From positions 343,219 through 407,218 of the forward strand of contig CAWUHX010000299.1 in the NCBI GenBank assembly GCA_963922205.1: a stretch of 64,000 nt of DNA, in the 5' to 3' direction. This document shows positions 1 through 13,900 of the stretch, one piece after another. The position numbers and the translations under genes were made by a program. Under the pieces are notes generated by a model, which saw only the letters and a program-made list of their open reading frames with translations, made no database searches and was not told where the DNA came from. The first letter of the stretch is position 1. Every line of letters starts with the position of its first letter. This DNA comes from Romanomermis culicivorax. Taxonomy: Eukaryota; Nematoda; Enoplea; Mermithida; Mermithidae.

Positions 1-1848
1 TGTTTGATCGTTTGATCTTGGCGCATAATAATGATAAAGTAAACTGAGAATTGAATTACTGTGTGGAATTTTGCATTCAGTCCAAATAAATGTCAAAACA
101 TAATATTACAGCACAGGATTTGTTAATGAAAATTTTAAAAATACACTCTTGCTATCTAGCACTTTTTGAATGTATTCTCCTCCTAACATACATGTAATTG
201 GGGGGAGTGCTATGGGAACCCCCCTCAGAATTCGTCGACCATATGGCTAGCCATTGGGCGACCGCCCCCCTGGATTTTCCAATCCAATGGCTAGCCATAT
301 GGTAGCCGTTGGGATGCCCATACTTTTGGTCGGAAAAATGCTGGAAAATGTCAATTTTTTGATTAAAAATGTCAATTTTTGAACGAAAATAGTAAAAGAT
401 GTGAATTTTCTTGGCGCTTCGCGTCATGGATACATTTTTTATGTCTTTTTAGGGAAAAATTACTATTTTTTTGAACTATTTTTCGGACTTTTTTCGCGAA
501 AAAAACGAATTTTTTTCCTTGAGAGAACCCTCCCCCAAAAATTTTGGGAATTACTGACCCCCCGGCCCCAAAAAAGTCGCCCAACCCCCAGCCAAGGAGC
601 AGATATAACTAGTTCTGAGACAATAATATTTATTTACTTCCAAGGAAAGGCCTGCACAACATCCCCCTCCGAAATGTTTCAAGTGTTTAAAAAGGCAAAG
701 GTACCTCTTATTATTCAAGAAAATGTCAAGTCAGAAATGCCAATTTCACAGTAAATAGAGTGAAAAGAAATAGTTATCCCCCAAAAAAATTCCAAGCTAC
801 AGACCTGTCCTTAATGATCAAAAAACCTAATTCAGTCCCGATTTTAGTACGTCTTGCAATTTAGATATTAAGAGACATAATTCCGAATTACTTGTCTCCA
901 AGCAATATCAGAAATTCAACTCTGGTTCTTGTTTGGCACAAGATCTCAATGTTTCCTAGACACTTGGTACAGATACTCTAGTGGAACTCCTATCTATTTG
1001 TCATTATAGTTCGCTGAAATTCGCAGTCCATATGGACAGAACCTGTTCAAAAGTAATGATCTACAGCAGGATTTCAATTCAAATCTTAAAATAGAGAGAA
1101 TACCATGATTCCTGACACAAGTTGAAAAGCGAAATCAATGAATTTTGTCTTTGTCTTTCAAGTGATCGATATGGAATACTCATGAGATGAGTGTAAAGCA
1201 TATAGCTAGTCCAGTAATGCTAGTCCTATGGAATTTAAAAACTCAGGCACAGTCGTAGGCAATGGATTATAAAAGCGGTACTGGCTGTAGCGATATCATT
1301 TGATTCATTCTCTACACAATTGTGGCTGATTATGTAACTATTTCTGAATTATAATATACTATTTTAGGCTATGATGCGTCCCTGACGTTGCTTTTCGCCA
1401 CTTTTGTCTATAGTTATAATCATATTATTAGTATATAGACCCAATTCGGGCCCGGTGAAAAATTTGGGTCTGGTCGATCACTGGCGGCGAAGTACTGTAA
1501 GAACACCCGGAAATCGTCAACCATATGGCATATGGCGATTATACCCAGGATTGGCTAGCCATATGGTTATGCCAAGATTTGCCAATAATATGGCTGAAAT
1601 AGATTAGCCAGGAAACCCATCCTTCTTGTGGAATAACAACCGAAAAATGTTAATTTTTCCTCGCCATGAATACATATTTTTAAAGATTAGCATTTTTAAA
1701 CCGTTTTTCGGACTTTTCATCCGATAAAACGAAATTTTTTCCTCCAACCATTCGTCCGTATAAAATTTTGGGCTCTCTTAAGCAACGGACCCCTTATCCT
1801 TCAAAACGTTACATCAACCTGTAAAACAATTTTATTCGAGAATTTTAG
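1..1848. other. intron or flank of MORC2-like gene with degraded repeats
   Basis: No exon is recognised here. About 190-600 is one copy of dispersed repeat family R1, also seen inverted at 12885-13215 and split at 32215-32389 / 39126-39240. It contains the motif GGCTAGCCATATGG in inverted pairs, the phrase CCAATTACATGTATG (inverted here), and T-rich tracts. A more diverged relative lies at about 1440-1800. The rest, 600-1440, shows nothing I can assign. Confidence 0.5.
190..600 (-). repeat. dispersed repeat R1, copy 1
   Basis: This segment matches 12885-13215 in inverted orientation: the same order of CATGTAATTGGGGGGAGTGC, a TGGCTAGCC palindrome, the phrase GAAAATGTCAATTTTT, a GGCGCTTCGCG motif and a terminal block of AAATTTTGGG followed by GCCCCAAAAAAGTCGCCCAA. 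It has no convincing coding capacity; the open frames over it are repeat shadows. It is likely a non-autonomous DNA element, class unknown. Confidence 0.6.
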
Positions 1849-1954
1849 ATCTATGTTTGAAATGGCGCGTCTTACCTTACGAAAGCAAACAAGCCAAAGA
1901 AGAGTTTTTGGATACGTGGTCTTGTATTCAAAATCCTGATTCCGCTTGCAATAA
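1849..1954 (+). CDS. MORC2: MORC2-like exon: CW-type zinc finger core
   Basis: Acceptor TTTTAG precedes 1849 and donor GTAAGT follows 1954. The exon enters in phase 1 and leaves with two bases; joined to 2135 it restores the fourth CW cysteine. Visible are the second Zn ligand in LCLKW, the tryptophans of the aromatic cage and the third ligand in DTWSC. CW domains read H3K4 methylation in several families. Confidence 0.85.
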
Positions 1955-4900
1955 GTAAGTTATATTTTAGATTCTTTGTGAATTACTAGAAGATTCCTAA
2001 ATTTTGATGCTAACTTCTTAGTTTTTCAAGTTGAATCAAGGCAAACTCTGGAGAAAAGGTCTGTTCACTGAGCTAGACATTCACATCATCAAACAAGTAA
2101 GTTTTTGTCTTTAACCCTCACTTTTTGCGTTCAGATGTTCCGCGCCGGAAAAGCTACCCACTCATCCAGTAGGGAAACTAGAAAAAGAAGTTATCACCGT
2201 CGACCAAAAACGGGAAATGTTAGAAAAGGTAGATTGCTTTAATGGAGACTGCATAAATAGATATTGAATGCATACATTATTCTATTTAGTCAAGTTTAGA
2301 TAATGACCGATTGGTAGAAATACATTTGAAATTCTAAACCACAAAAAACATGTAGTTACAATAATTAGCACCTCTACCTTTTCTGCATGCATGTTAAATT
2401 AACATCACTGCCTAGTTTCGCGGTTCATTTTTTCATAACCAGCGAAGGTTCACTTATTGTATAGTGTTTTGTAATTCTTTCAGAAAATTATGAAACAAAC
2501 AGCCGAATTGGAACAGATATCGAAAAAAACCGACGTCAAATCGAAACGGGATGTCGTCGCCGCCGAAGCGCGCATGAAGAAACAGGCTCTCATTGCAGAT
2601 ACGACGCCGTCTAGGTTGAGCGCCCGACGAGCCGCGGTCAAAATCAGTCGACGTAAATCGCCTTCACCGCTGCCGATTCCTCTGAAAAAACCGCGAACAA
2701 AAGTAAAAAGATGCATGCAGCATGCTGCAGGGCATCAATTCAAAAATTTGGCAATTTTCGCAGAAAACCATTATTTGATGTTTTTTTCAAAAGTTTTTTA
2801 TTCTTGTGGGATTTTTCGCAATTTGTTCCAACCAGTTTCGTTTCAAAACCTTTTAGCAGGAGACATAATTGAATATTCCTTGAGAAGAGAATTCTTAGAT
2901 CTATCAAGGTAGCAAATATGGTCACTTTACGTCAGAAAATTCGCGTTTTCTTTATTTTATATTTCATCAGAATGTTTGAATCGTTAAATTTCAGTGTACT
3001 TACTTGTTTATGGCAGGCTGATCTTCGGAAACAACTGGAAAGTAAAAGCAGCGAGAGCGGCAGTTCCGACGATGAAGACGAAGAAGAAAGTGAAGATGAA
3101 AATGACAGCGAAGAAGAAGAGGAAGGAGAACCGGCTCAACTGGCAAAAAATCGAAGACCCGTCGGAACGGCAAACGCTAAAAATTTTACAGCTCAAAAAA
3201 CTCCCATAAAAGCGCCTCAAACGTTATCGGCGAGTTCGACATCGAAAATTCGCGGCAGTCGACTGCCTATTACGTCCAATACGCCAGCGGCGGAAAATTC
3301 GACGACCAATCATACGACTGCATCTAAAACGACATCTTCCGCGAGAGCTGCTCCTGCGGCGCCCATTACAGTTTCGTTGGATAAAACGTCGAAAAACGAT
3401 AAAAAGAATAACGTAGAAGTAAAAATCCTGTGAACATAGCATATACAGTCGAACTTCGTAGGTTACGTACCAAAAAAGCTATTCCAAGGTGTCTCTTTGT
3501 TATTTGAGTTATCAACACAGATGGTTTTTGGGTTTTTGATGTGTTTTTGAGCTTGGTTTTTGAGCACTCTTTCCTTATAGAGGCTAAATTTGTTTGTTCA
3601 CGAGAAGCAATGAAAGATTCATATTTAGTAGATTCTAGCATGAAAGTAGTTGTAGAGAATTATCTATGTACCTGTTGAATGAAATTTTATCTAGAATTGA
3701 AAATTTTTCCAAACTATTCGAAGGCCCATAGTTGATTTTTGATTAATTCCACGCATCGAAGAAGTCGATTGTTAAGCGGGGCTTAAATACGAGTAAAAGT
3801 GTTTTATTGGCCCATGGTGCATGGAGCGCAGCTGTTTCACATTTTATTATCCGTTTGTCGAATAGGCTTCATAACAACCAAATCTTCTCCCAATTCTGAC
3901 TACGTACTCTTAGTCACCCATTTTCCCCCTTTTTGGCCCACAGTACACAAATTTTTGAAGTCTTAAATAAGAGTATGTCGTTGTCTGATTAATTCTGCGA
4001 TCAAACGTTATCTTTAAGATAATTTAGTCATAAAATAGCCAAAATTTTATTTGTATGTATTTTAAAAGTCTTTCCAGTTCTGAAGCACAATCTTCGCTTT
4101 GAAAGTTATCAAGCTCAGATTTTAAAAAATGGATTAAGTAGCGTCGTCTCCAGAATGTAATAGATACGCCGAATCGCATTTTATGCCAATGTCACACCAT
4201 CATGAAATTTATCTGTTTGACATCGTTGAAGATAACTTTTTCCATCCCTCAGAACAAAATTAACACTGTTTAAAGCAGAGTTTTGTATCGTTGAAACGCG
4301 CATGTTTAATCTACTTATATCAAATTTATCATAGGTGGCGCGACAGCGTCAACCTATAATATACTTGGCCCCCAAATTTCATGTCCCCCCCTCGAGAGCC
4401 AAAACGGTAAGAGCTAGAACCTTCGGGTTTTTTGCATAATATCGGGCGTAAGGGCAAACTATGGGGTGCCTTTTGTCATTTCGCCTCTATCTGCAAGTGG
4501 TGCTCGGTGGGGCCCCAAAAACAGGTAAAAAACGCACTTTTTAAGGCCCCCCAGTTCCACCATGCCCAGCAATCGGTGTGCCATATCCAACCTCCATACT
4601 TCGGCCTAAGCATCTTGGGGGTGTAATCTCAAATGCGAATTTTTCTCTTTTTGAAATATGGCCTCAATTCAATTCTATGGTTGTCCAAAGTCCCGGAAAA
4701 CGCCAAATTCCCCAATTTTGTTATATAATACTTATGGGTTCAAAAAAAAGTTTTTTGCAGCATAATGCACTACCAATTTTTTTGCAGTTTCAAATATACC
4801 TGTAACCTTATTGGGATTTTTGGGCGGCGAGGGTTTTCGACTATTGGGAATTTGATGGACACGGTCACTTTACACGAAAAATTACCCCGGGTGTAAAGCG

Positions 4901-7900
4901 TATTTCCGTGATTTTTCAGTGGAGGGAGTTTTCGACCGCGGGGAATTCAATAGACGTCCTCACTTTACACAAAAAATTATCCACAGTGTAAACAAGCGTA
5001 CTGCCGTAATTTTCTTGTGGAGGGGATTTTCGACCACGAGGAATTCAATGCATGTGATCACTTTACACCGAAAATTATCCCGTGTGTAAACTAACGTATT
5101 TTCGTGAAATTTTGCTGGGAGGAGTTTTCGACCACGGGGAATTTGATGAATGCGATCACTTTACACAAAAACTTATCCGGGTTGTAAACAAACGTATTTT
5201 CGTGATTTCCCGGTGGGCGGGGTTTTCGATCACGAAGAATTTGATGAATGTGATCATCTTACAAAAAAAACTATTGCGGGTGTAAACAAGAGTATTTTCG
5301 TGATTTTTATGGAAGGGGTTTTCGACTACGGGGAATTCAATGGATGTGTCACTTTACACACAAAAATTATTCCGGATTTAACCAAGCCTGTTTTCGTGAG
5401 TTTTTTTGTGGGAGGGGTTTTCGACGACTGGAAATTTAATGAAAGTGATCACTTTACACTTCAATTCATACTGAGTGTAAACAAATGTATTTCTGCGATT
5501 TTTGAGGGAAGATGTTTGTGACCATGGGAAATTCAATGGACGGAGTCAGTTCACACGAAAAAAGTCATTTGTGTAAACAAAAGTATTTCTGCGATTTTTT
5601 GGGTTGAAGGATTCTAAACCATGAGGAATTCAATAGATATGGTCACCTTTCAGTATCTTTACACCGTTTTTTAAGTACTATGCGGTTTACACATCCTAAA
5701 CTTTTGCCGGAAGTGAGAATTCGTTGCTTGAAGTTTTTTTTATTGTTTTTTTTGAAGTGCAGATGACCAACTTTAAGACTTCAATGTGTTCTGTGAAAGT
5801 TTTCGTGCATGGTTGAGGCCCACTAAAAAGAGGTGAACTAGTTTATTAGAAAATGCCCCGATGGGGCAGAAAAAAGGAGAATATACTTGCTTCGACAGTT
5901 GCCATGGTAGAAAAAGAAGTGGACTAGATTTTTGAGAACTTGGGTCAAAGTTGGAAAAAATTCACTTTCTTTATATTGGATTTTCATTCTTTCTCAAAAA
6001 AATTGTCTTTGTCTGTGAAAAAGTATATTCTGCAGCTGAGTGCATCAACACACTTTCCAACCAAGCATGTGCATCTCTGAAATTTTTAGGAGAGTACAGG
6101 CGTGGACCTTGGTGTTTTAGCATTTTGTGAGACAAAAAATTCAAAAAAAGTTGACCAAAAAATTTTTTGCATAACAAATTTTCCATCAGTTTCAAAACCG
6201 TTGTGGAAATTTGTACCCCCGTGTCTCCTCTCACACATGTTTGCTTCCAATGGTGTTAAACATTGCACTGAATTTGGTGTCAACAAAAGGAATCAAGTGA
6301 CATTTTCGCATAATTTTCTTGTCTCTAAAGCAGAATGAAAATTTTTGTGATTCCCAAACTCGAACTTAAACCTCAGTTTTAGTTAATCCTGAAGTGAGTT
6401 TGATTTGTGCATTGGAAGAAAATAATTTGGACATTGTGAATAGCTTAAACTCAGGATCATCAATTTAATCCCGATGTTGAGATTATTCTCATGTTGGGTT
6501 AGTGCAATGAACCTCAGGTTCCTTTATCGTTCTGAAAATGACTATAATATGCCTCCCTCACTATTTTTCAGCTAGTGTGAAAGGCAGGAGTTTTGAATTG
6601 GTCGGAAGTTCGAATGCTATCGGTTTACCATTTCTTTACACTTGAAGTCAGGTGCATATAATTTTCATATAGAAAAATTTTACTGTAGTTGATGCCAGTT
6701 GAAGGACAAAATGCACGATGCTGCAGAATATACTTTTTCACAGACATAGACAATTTTTTTGAGAAAGAATGAAAATCCAATATAAAGAAAGTGAATTTTT
6801 TCCAACTTTGACCCAAGTTCTCAAAAATCTAGTCCACTTCTTTTTCTACCATGGCAACTGTCGAAGCAAGTATATTCTCCTTTTTTCTGCCCCACCGGGG
6901 CATTTTCTAATAAACTAGTATTAAAATCATCGTTGCTTGAACTGGTTCAAGACACACGTTTCAGGAAGATTTATTTTATGTAAATTTTTTTCATTTCAAT
7001 CAAGTCTTCAATTATAATTACAATCAAGTACATTACATTACAATCAATTACAATCAAGTCTTCAATTATAATCCTTAATCGCTCCAGAAATTGGAGGCCC
7101 ATAGCACGAACGCCACCGACGACGCTGCAGTTGTCAGTTCATCCAACGGTTTGTCGCAAACGCCGACATCTTCGTCGTCGAACAACTCCCTATCAGTAGC
7201 CAGTTTACAATCACAAGTCGACGAGTTGTCAAGTCGTTTGAGACGGTTTCTCTACTACTTTCTGCCGCCGAATTGGAATAAGTTGACCAAACAGCAAGTT
7301 GGCCTTTTGACACCGGAAGAGCTGATTTCGAAAGTCGATCTCACGGAATTTTGTCAAGCTTACGAGTCGGGTTTGAAGAAGGTATGCATATATTCATAAA
7401 AACTCCATAATTTTGCAGATATTCAGCTTTAATAGAGTCCATTCACGTTTTCATTGTCGCTCAACATCAGAAAATGATTCATTACAAACATCCACATTTT
7501 TACTGTAGCCTGTTTTTTTGGAATGCTTGTGAATTGCAAAATGACGAAAATTAGCACTGCCATAAAAATTGTCCACTTTTGATGCGCAATTTTTTACTAA
7601 AAAATTTTTTAAACGTTGCTTGAATATACTCACAAATTTTCACTCCAATATATGACACATAGTTAAGCGAAAAATCGGAAAAATACGAAATAGTACTTGA
7701 TTTCCACTTTTATTATTCATAAATTTTTTTAGAAAAACAGACTATGTATAATGCTAACTTCCAACAGTGGTCAACTTTATTCGTATTTTCATGCACATTC
7801 AATCTCTTTTGCTGCACGCAGGCTGGTTCCAGAATCAACAAGCTGAGAAAATACCTACCTATATTTTTTAAAATACCGGCAATGAAAACGCGGACTGATC

Positions 7901-10900
7901 AAAGAATCCCATTTGTGAAGACGGAAAGATGTATTTTGACTGAGAGGTTCCACTTTGCCTATGATAAGCTCGACATATTTCGGCTAATTTCGTGCGCTGA
8001 GTTTCATGGTATCACTGGTTTGCTTAAAAATGAAAATTCGCGTGGCTACAGTATGCCAAAGTTTGAAAATTTATGATTTTCGGCATTTATCAGTGATCTT
8101 ACTAGCCAAGCGATATTTTGGGGTTGGAGTGATTTTATTCGATAAATTCATTTTATACAAGAGAGGACAGGCTTTCTTTTGATATAATATTACACAGAGC
8201 ACCCCATGGGGGGTATGGGGGGGATATAACCCCCGTCTTAGATTTGGAAATTCATTTACTACCCCCATAAAAATAGCTCACTATAGCAAAAAATTTTGGT
8301 AGACCTCATTCTCTCCCCAGTAGGTAATAGTAATTCGAGAAAAATTGCACAATGTGTGATTGGGAGGAATTACTCACTGCTGTTTTTGACACATTAACTG
8401 AGAAAATGATAATGGGAAAGTATGCAACTTCTGTGCCATATAGCGATTTTTAGGAAAGGATATCAGCACATTAATATATACTACTTGTAGGAAATCATTA
8501 TAAATATAATTAGGAGATGAAATAATGACTTATGTAGATGTGATTAATCAACCCCTTGGGAAGAAAAACATTATGTTCTTAAAATTTTTCCTCTTCACGC
8601 TCGCCTTTCCTTTTCCCCGCTTCTGCATTGGGTGTTCTGTGCGCATATGGTTACCCAAGCTGTGGCATACTTTCCTGCTATGAGTTGAGGCATGTGAGGT
8701 CTATTGACGTGGATCGGGACTTGGTTTCAAACTTGTAGTTCATAATCTAATGGGAACAACAATACTAAAGCCACATTGAGCATCAGGACTTGTAATTGGA
8801 AGCACTGTTGCAAGCCTTATCAGTGATGGAATTAGCCCATACTGCTGAAGATGCGAAGATGCTGGTTCAAATAATGCTTCCAAACATATGTTGTGCCAGA
8901 TTCTTGAAATGTGCAGGAATCAATTGGCACGACAGTCTTCAAAGTGTGACTATTGTGTGCGTATAATTAGTGCATTCAAGTTGCATGATTGGGAGCTGAA
9001 AATGGAGTTGAAATAGTAAATGTTTTCTGACTGTAAAAAGCATAAAGTAGGGGCATTAATCAGTTTTGTAAGTTCGAGAAACTACAACTCCCCCCTCCTT
9101 AGCAAAAAGTTGAGAGCAAAAAAAAAAGGTCACGGCATATTTCCAGTACTACCCTTAAAATTTAAGATTTTACCCCTACCTAAATTTTCGACCTTGGGGA
9201 CCTCTGATATTACAGCAAATTATTGCATATTACACGTTTTAAGAGAGTTTGAAGTCTCGAAAATGAGCGGTCGAAATTGTAAAAACTTTGTTTATGAGCA
9301 CTCCCGAGCACCTTCCCATCATATGCCAGAGAATTCTATTTTCTTATTTTATAGCTCGTGCATTCTAACTGTATTGATGAAATTTTCATCAAGATTTTCG
9401 TACGGTTTGGGCAACTGCTCTGCTATGAAAAAGGAATAATTATAGAAATCGCTCAGAAGTCACTGCATTCTCCAGGTGACCCTTGTCTACCTCTTGTGAT
9501 ACATTTATTATCTGTACTATAGGATTATCAAATAACTAACAGATTGTAGTTTGATGTACTGATTGTTTCACAAACGAACATTTTGTTTTTTGCAAGAAAG
9601 TTTAAACTGTCAAAAAAGAGAAGCAAAAAAGAGAAAAATCCTCTTTAGGGACACTTTCGAGCACCTTCACCTATGATTCCGTGGTATTTTATCCTTCTAT
9701 TTTTTAGTTCATACATTCCTACAGTAACTGTGAAAATAATATCATCATCTTCGCAGTTTGCACACCATTTTAGGAAGTGCAGAGATTTGTACTCACTGCA
9801 CTCTCATTCGAATTTGTTTTTGAATTTGAATAAAAGCTCAACCGATAAAGCTCTGCAAGTACAGGATGCATCCATACCTGTAAGAGGTCCGGCCAGTTGG
9901 GGTGAAGGTAAACCCAAAATTTTGGGGTGGATTTCCAAACATTTCTAAAACTTTGTGGAAGGGATTGAAAACTCCCCAAAAAAGTCGAAAAAATTTCGAA
10001 AATTTTCCCAAAAAAAGCCACTTTTTTCCTAATTTTTTCCTGTTTTTCCGAGTTTTAGAGGGTTGGGTATAGGGTTGTTTTTTTTCAATCAAATTCCTGA
10101 AGAGAGGGGTTTTGGTTGCGTCCCTTTTGAGACACCCTGTTGCACAACAATGGTAAATCGATCGATGAAGTTTTACGAGTGATTCGATTTATATTTTTTC
10201 TTTTTATTCGTGCAGTCTGAACAGTTTTAATTCTTTCTGCATCTCGTTGATGGCATATTTAGTGGGATTAATCAGCATTTTTGTATCAACTTTCGTAATG
10301 CGTAGGCCCCTGCAGCTCCCAAAACGGTGTACAAATCTAATTGAAATTTTAACACAATATAGATAATGGGGCTCGCATTATAACCTATCCCATGTTATAA
10401 CATATCTTGTGTTATAACATGTCTCATGTTATAATATATTCCATGTTAACACATATACCATGTTATAACATATTCCATGTTATAAGATATCCTATGTTAT
10501 AACATATATACCACGTTATAGCATATCCCACATTATAACACGTTCCATGTTTCAACCTATCTTATGCTATTACATATCCCATGTTATAGCACATACCACA
10601 TTATAACATATCCAGTGTTATAACCTATATAAGTTTTTTGAAAAAAATTTATATGTTATAACATAAGGCTTTGTTGTAGCATAAGGCTATGTTATAACAT
10701 ATGGCTTCGATATAAAATTTTTTTTTATAAAAACCTTTTTTTATGTTATGACATAGGCCGTTGTTATAACTAGAGCACGGATTCTTAAGTGCAAAAAAAG
10801 TCCAAATTAAGTGCCTAATTAAGTGCAAAAAATGGTAAATTAAGTGCACAGTTAAGTGCAAAAAACTAATTTTACACTAATTTTTGGCCTTAATAAATTG

Positions 10901-13900
10901 CAATAAGACGTTTTAATGGCAGCAAACTGTCAAGTTTAGTTGAAAAGAAACTTATTAAACATAACAATATTTGTCATTTCAATATTTTCAAATGTTAAGC
11001 TTTGACGGCGATCAGACAATATCAATTTATATTGAGAAAACAAACGCTCTACGTCTACGTCGTGAACAATCTATTAAATTTAAATTCCGGATTGGAGTCA
11101 GAAACAAACCATTGAAGATCAGGATTTTGGCCAAGACTGCTTGTATGTTTTCCGCGGGCAAATCCATTCAAAAAATCAGACGCATCACTGAAAATTTTCC
11201 ACCGTTGATCTTTCATTAAACCCTATTTTTCAAGTTTTTAACCATGTTTCTTCAAGTTTTTAACTAAAAACGTTTTCAACTTTTAAAAAGTTAAAAATAG
11301 TTAAAAAGTTTTTAACTTAAAAAAGGGTTTTTAACTCTAAAAAAATTAAAACTAGTTAAAAAGTTGAAAATAGCTAAAAAGTTTTTAACTTTTTAACTAT
11401 GTTTAACCATGTTTTTTCAAGTTTTTAGTTAAAAACTATGTATTTAGGTGCAACTTTTACAAAAATTTTAAATTAAGTGCAATTAAGTGCAAGACCCCCC
11501 AAATTAAGTGCAATTAAGTGCTGTTAATTAGCATTATTTTGCATCAGACACCATGGATAATTGCATTTCTAAGCATGGGAAGTATATTCCATCAAAACAA
11601 AAGATTAAGTGCAGCACTTAAAAATCCGTGCTGTAGTTATAACATGATGTGATCCTTACGGTATATTTACTGCACAGCATGTTAATACATTGCTGTATAT
11701 GGCGCTACTGTCGTATTTTGCTTCAAAAGGCGATCTTTTAACAGGCAGCTATATTTTGTGTGTTGAGCCAAATATAACATGACATATGTTATAACATTGG
11801 ATATGTTATAACATGGGATATGTTATAACATGAGATAATTTATAACATGGGGTATGTTATAACATGTATATCCTTAAATGCGGTATATGTTATGATGTGT
11901 AACATGTTATAACATGGGACATGTTAAAACATGCCATATGTTATAACATATCCCATGTTATAACCACTGGGTTTTTTTGTACTCGACCCGTTTGTACTGG
12001 TACCAACGGCGGTCTAAAATTTGTTTGTACTTCGTTGGTTACACTGCGATTGATATATCAAATTGAATTTTCATACCAGAAAATTGTTTGGACTGGTACA
12101 AACATGGCTCAAATTTTTGTATGTACTCTAGCCAAAAAGTCTGTAAAGTACAAAAAACTATGGTTATAACATACACTGTGTGATAACATACCCTGTGTCA
12201 TAACATAGCTCCTCGTGTTGTGACGTAACATAAGACAATGTTATAACATGTCAGTATATTGTAAGATACCGAAAAATGAAAAAAAATTTTATTCTATAAT
12301 ATAGGACTATGTGATAACATATCAGTATGTTATAACATGTCGAAAAATGGAAAAAAATTGTATGTTGTTATAACATGTCAAAAATGAAAAAAAAAATTTT
12401 GCATGTTCATAGGACTATGTTATAACATGTAGATATGTTATAACATGTCAAAAATTTAAAAAAATTGTATGTTATAACATAGGACTATATTATAACACGA
12501 GGCTATTTTATAACATATAGCGTCATACTGTATGTATATTTTATGTACAGCATGTTTATGCATTGCACTAAATGGTTCTGAGTCGCTTATCTTACAACAT
12601 GCCATATACTCATAGTGTTGTGAACCGGACACACACACACACTCACAAAAATGGACTCTTGAATTTTAATATTATAGATGTTGGAGGCTACAGAAATGAA
12701 GAAAAAATTCTGCGGCATCCTATGGGAAGGTGCTCAACTAAGACTCTAAATGACTTTTTCAATCTACTTCTGCTTCCTTTTTGACACTTCGAAAGAGCAT
12801 AAAAATTGTAAAGAATTTTTTTCGTACCTGAATATAGAGTATGTAATGAACATTTTTGTAGAGGTCATATATGTAATTCCCAAAGCCCCGAGGTCCGGGG
12901 GGGTTGGGCGACTTTTTTGGGGCTGGGGGTCAGTAATTCCCAAAATTTTAGGGGAGGGGTTTCTTGATTTTTTCACGAGGAAAAGTTCAAAAAATAGTAA
13001 TTTTTCCTTCAAAGACCGAAAAAATGTATTCATGGCGCGAAGCGCCTAAAAAAATTCACATTTTTAACCATTTTTTGTTCAAAAATTGACATTTTTCAGT
13101 ATTTTTTCGACCAAAAGTATGGGGGTCCCTACAGCTACAATATAGTTAGCCATTGGATTGGAAAATCCTGGGGGCGGTTTCTGGGGGTTCCCATAGCACT
13201 CCCCCCCAATTACATGTATGCTAGAGCTTAGATATTTCGAAATACGTCTGCTGACCGAAAAATGTCTAAAAATGGTAAAAATTCCCAGCTTTCGAGTACT
13301 GTTCTTAGTGGGGCGGACTGGGCGGCCGCCCAGGGCCGCTGAAAGTTTTTAGTGAATGCTTGAAGAATTCCTTTTTAGCGGCCCTTAATAAAATTGTCGA
13401 TTTTTCTATTACATTACAAAGTTCTATCAAACATAATTTTCGCGCCAGTTTGTTAGATTCTATCGCTCTTCTGATCGAAGAACAGCTAAAGCATAATACT
13501 TTTATGAGAGATGCTTTGTATAACATTAATTTTATTGTACATGATGAAATTAAAACGAATTTCAGAAAAATCTATTTTCCTTGGTTTTGAAAATTTTCCA
13601 TGCTTGTTACAGTGCATTGAAAAGTGTGCTAGAACATAAGAATCATGATGTTGTTATTATAGCAGTATTACAAAAGCGAACAGAGAACATAAGAAAAAGA
13701 AATGAAAAAAGCCAATTGTGGGCAGTTTACAAATGAATCATATACTATTCATTTCAAATCAGAATTTCATATACTGGATTACTTCTGATGAAAACTATAT
13801 ACGAGAGGGTTTGTTTCAAATGTTGACTTTTCTACTTTTAAAAAGAATTTTGTCGGCATCGCTTTTATAGTCTGCTTTTTTCAAAATGCTTGTAACGCAA

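Larger units (their letters stand above)
3419..7087 (+). other. MORC2 intron, 3.7 kb
   Basis: 3441-4800 has no feature I recognise apart from C- and T-rich low complexity. 4820-5690 is a tandem array and 5837-6919 a long-TIR element, both listed separately. Short open frames here have no exon boundaries or family likeness. Confidence 0.6.
10380..12510. repeat. palindromic GTTATAACATAT tandem array, split by insertions
   Basis: Short units of about 18-22 bases centred on the perfect palindrome ATGTTATAACAT repeat dozens of times at 10380-10770, 11770-11964 and 12163-12510, with variable spacers such as CCCATG or AGGCT. Both strands look alike because the unit is self-complementary. Two hAT-like elements interrupt the array, each at GTTATAAC. 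Confidence 0.85.

Noticed and set aside
401-754. 117-codon frame over repeat R1
   Set aside because: Other R1 copies do not keep it open, and its sequence is translated T-runs and A-runs.
2022-2096. An open 75-base stretch with splice-like borders between MORC2 exons 1 and 2
   Set aside because: Including it breaks the reading phase and gives stops; skipping it restores the fourth cysteine of the CW finger exactly.
11921-12169. 82-codon frame in the palindrome array
   Set aside because: It spans the boundary between satellite and a MITE; no coding signature.
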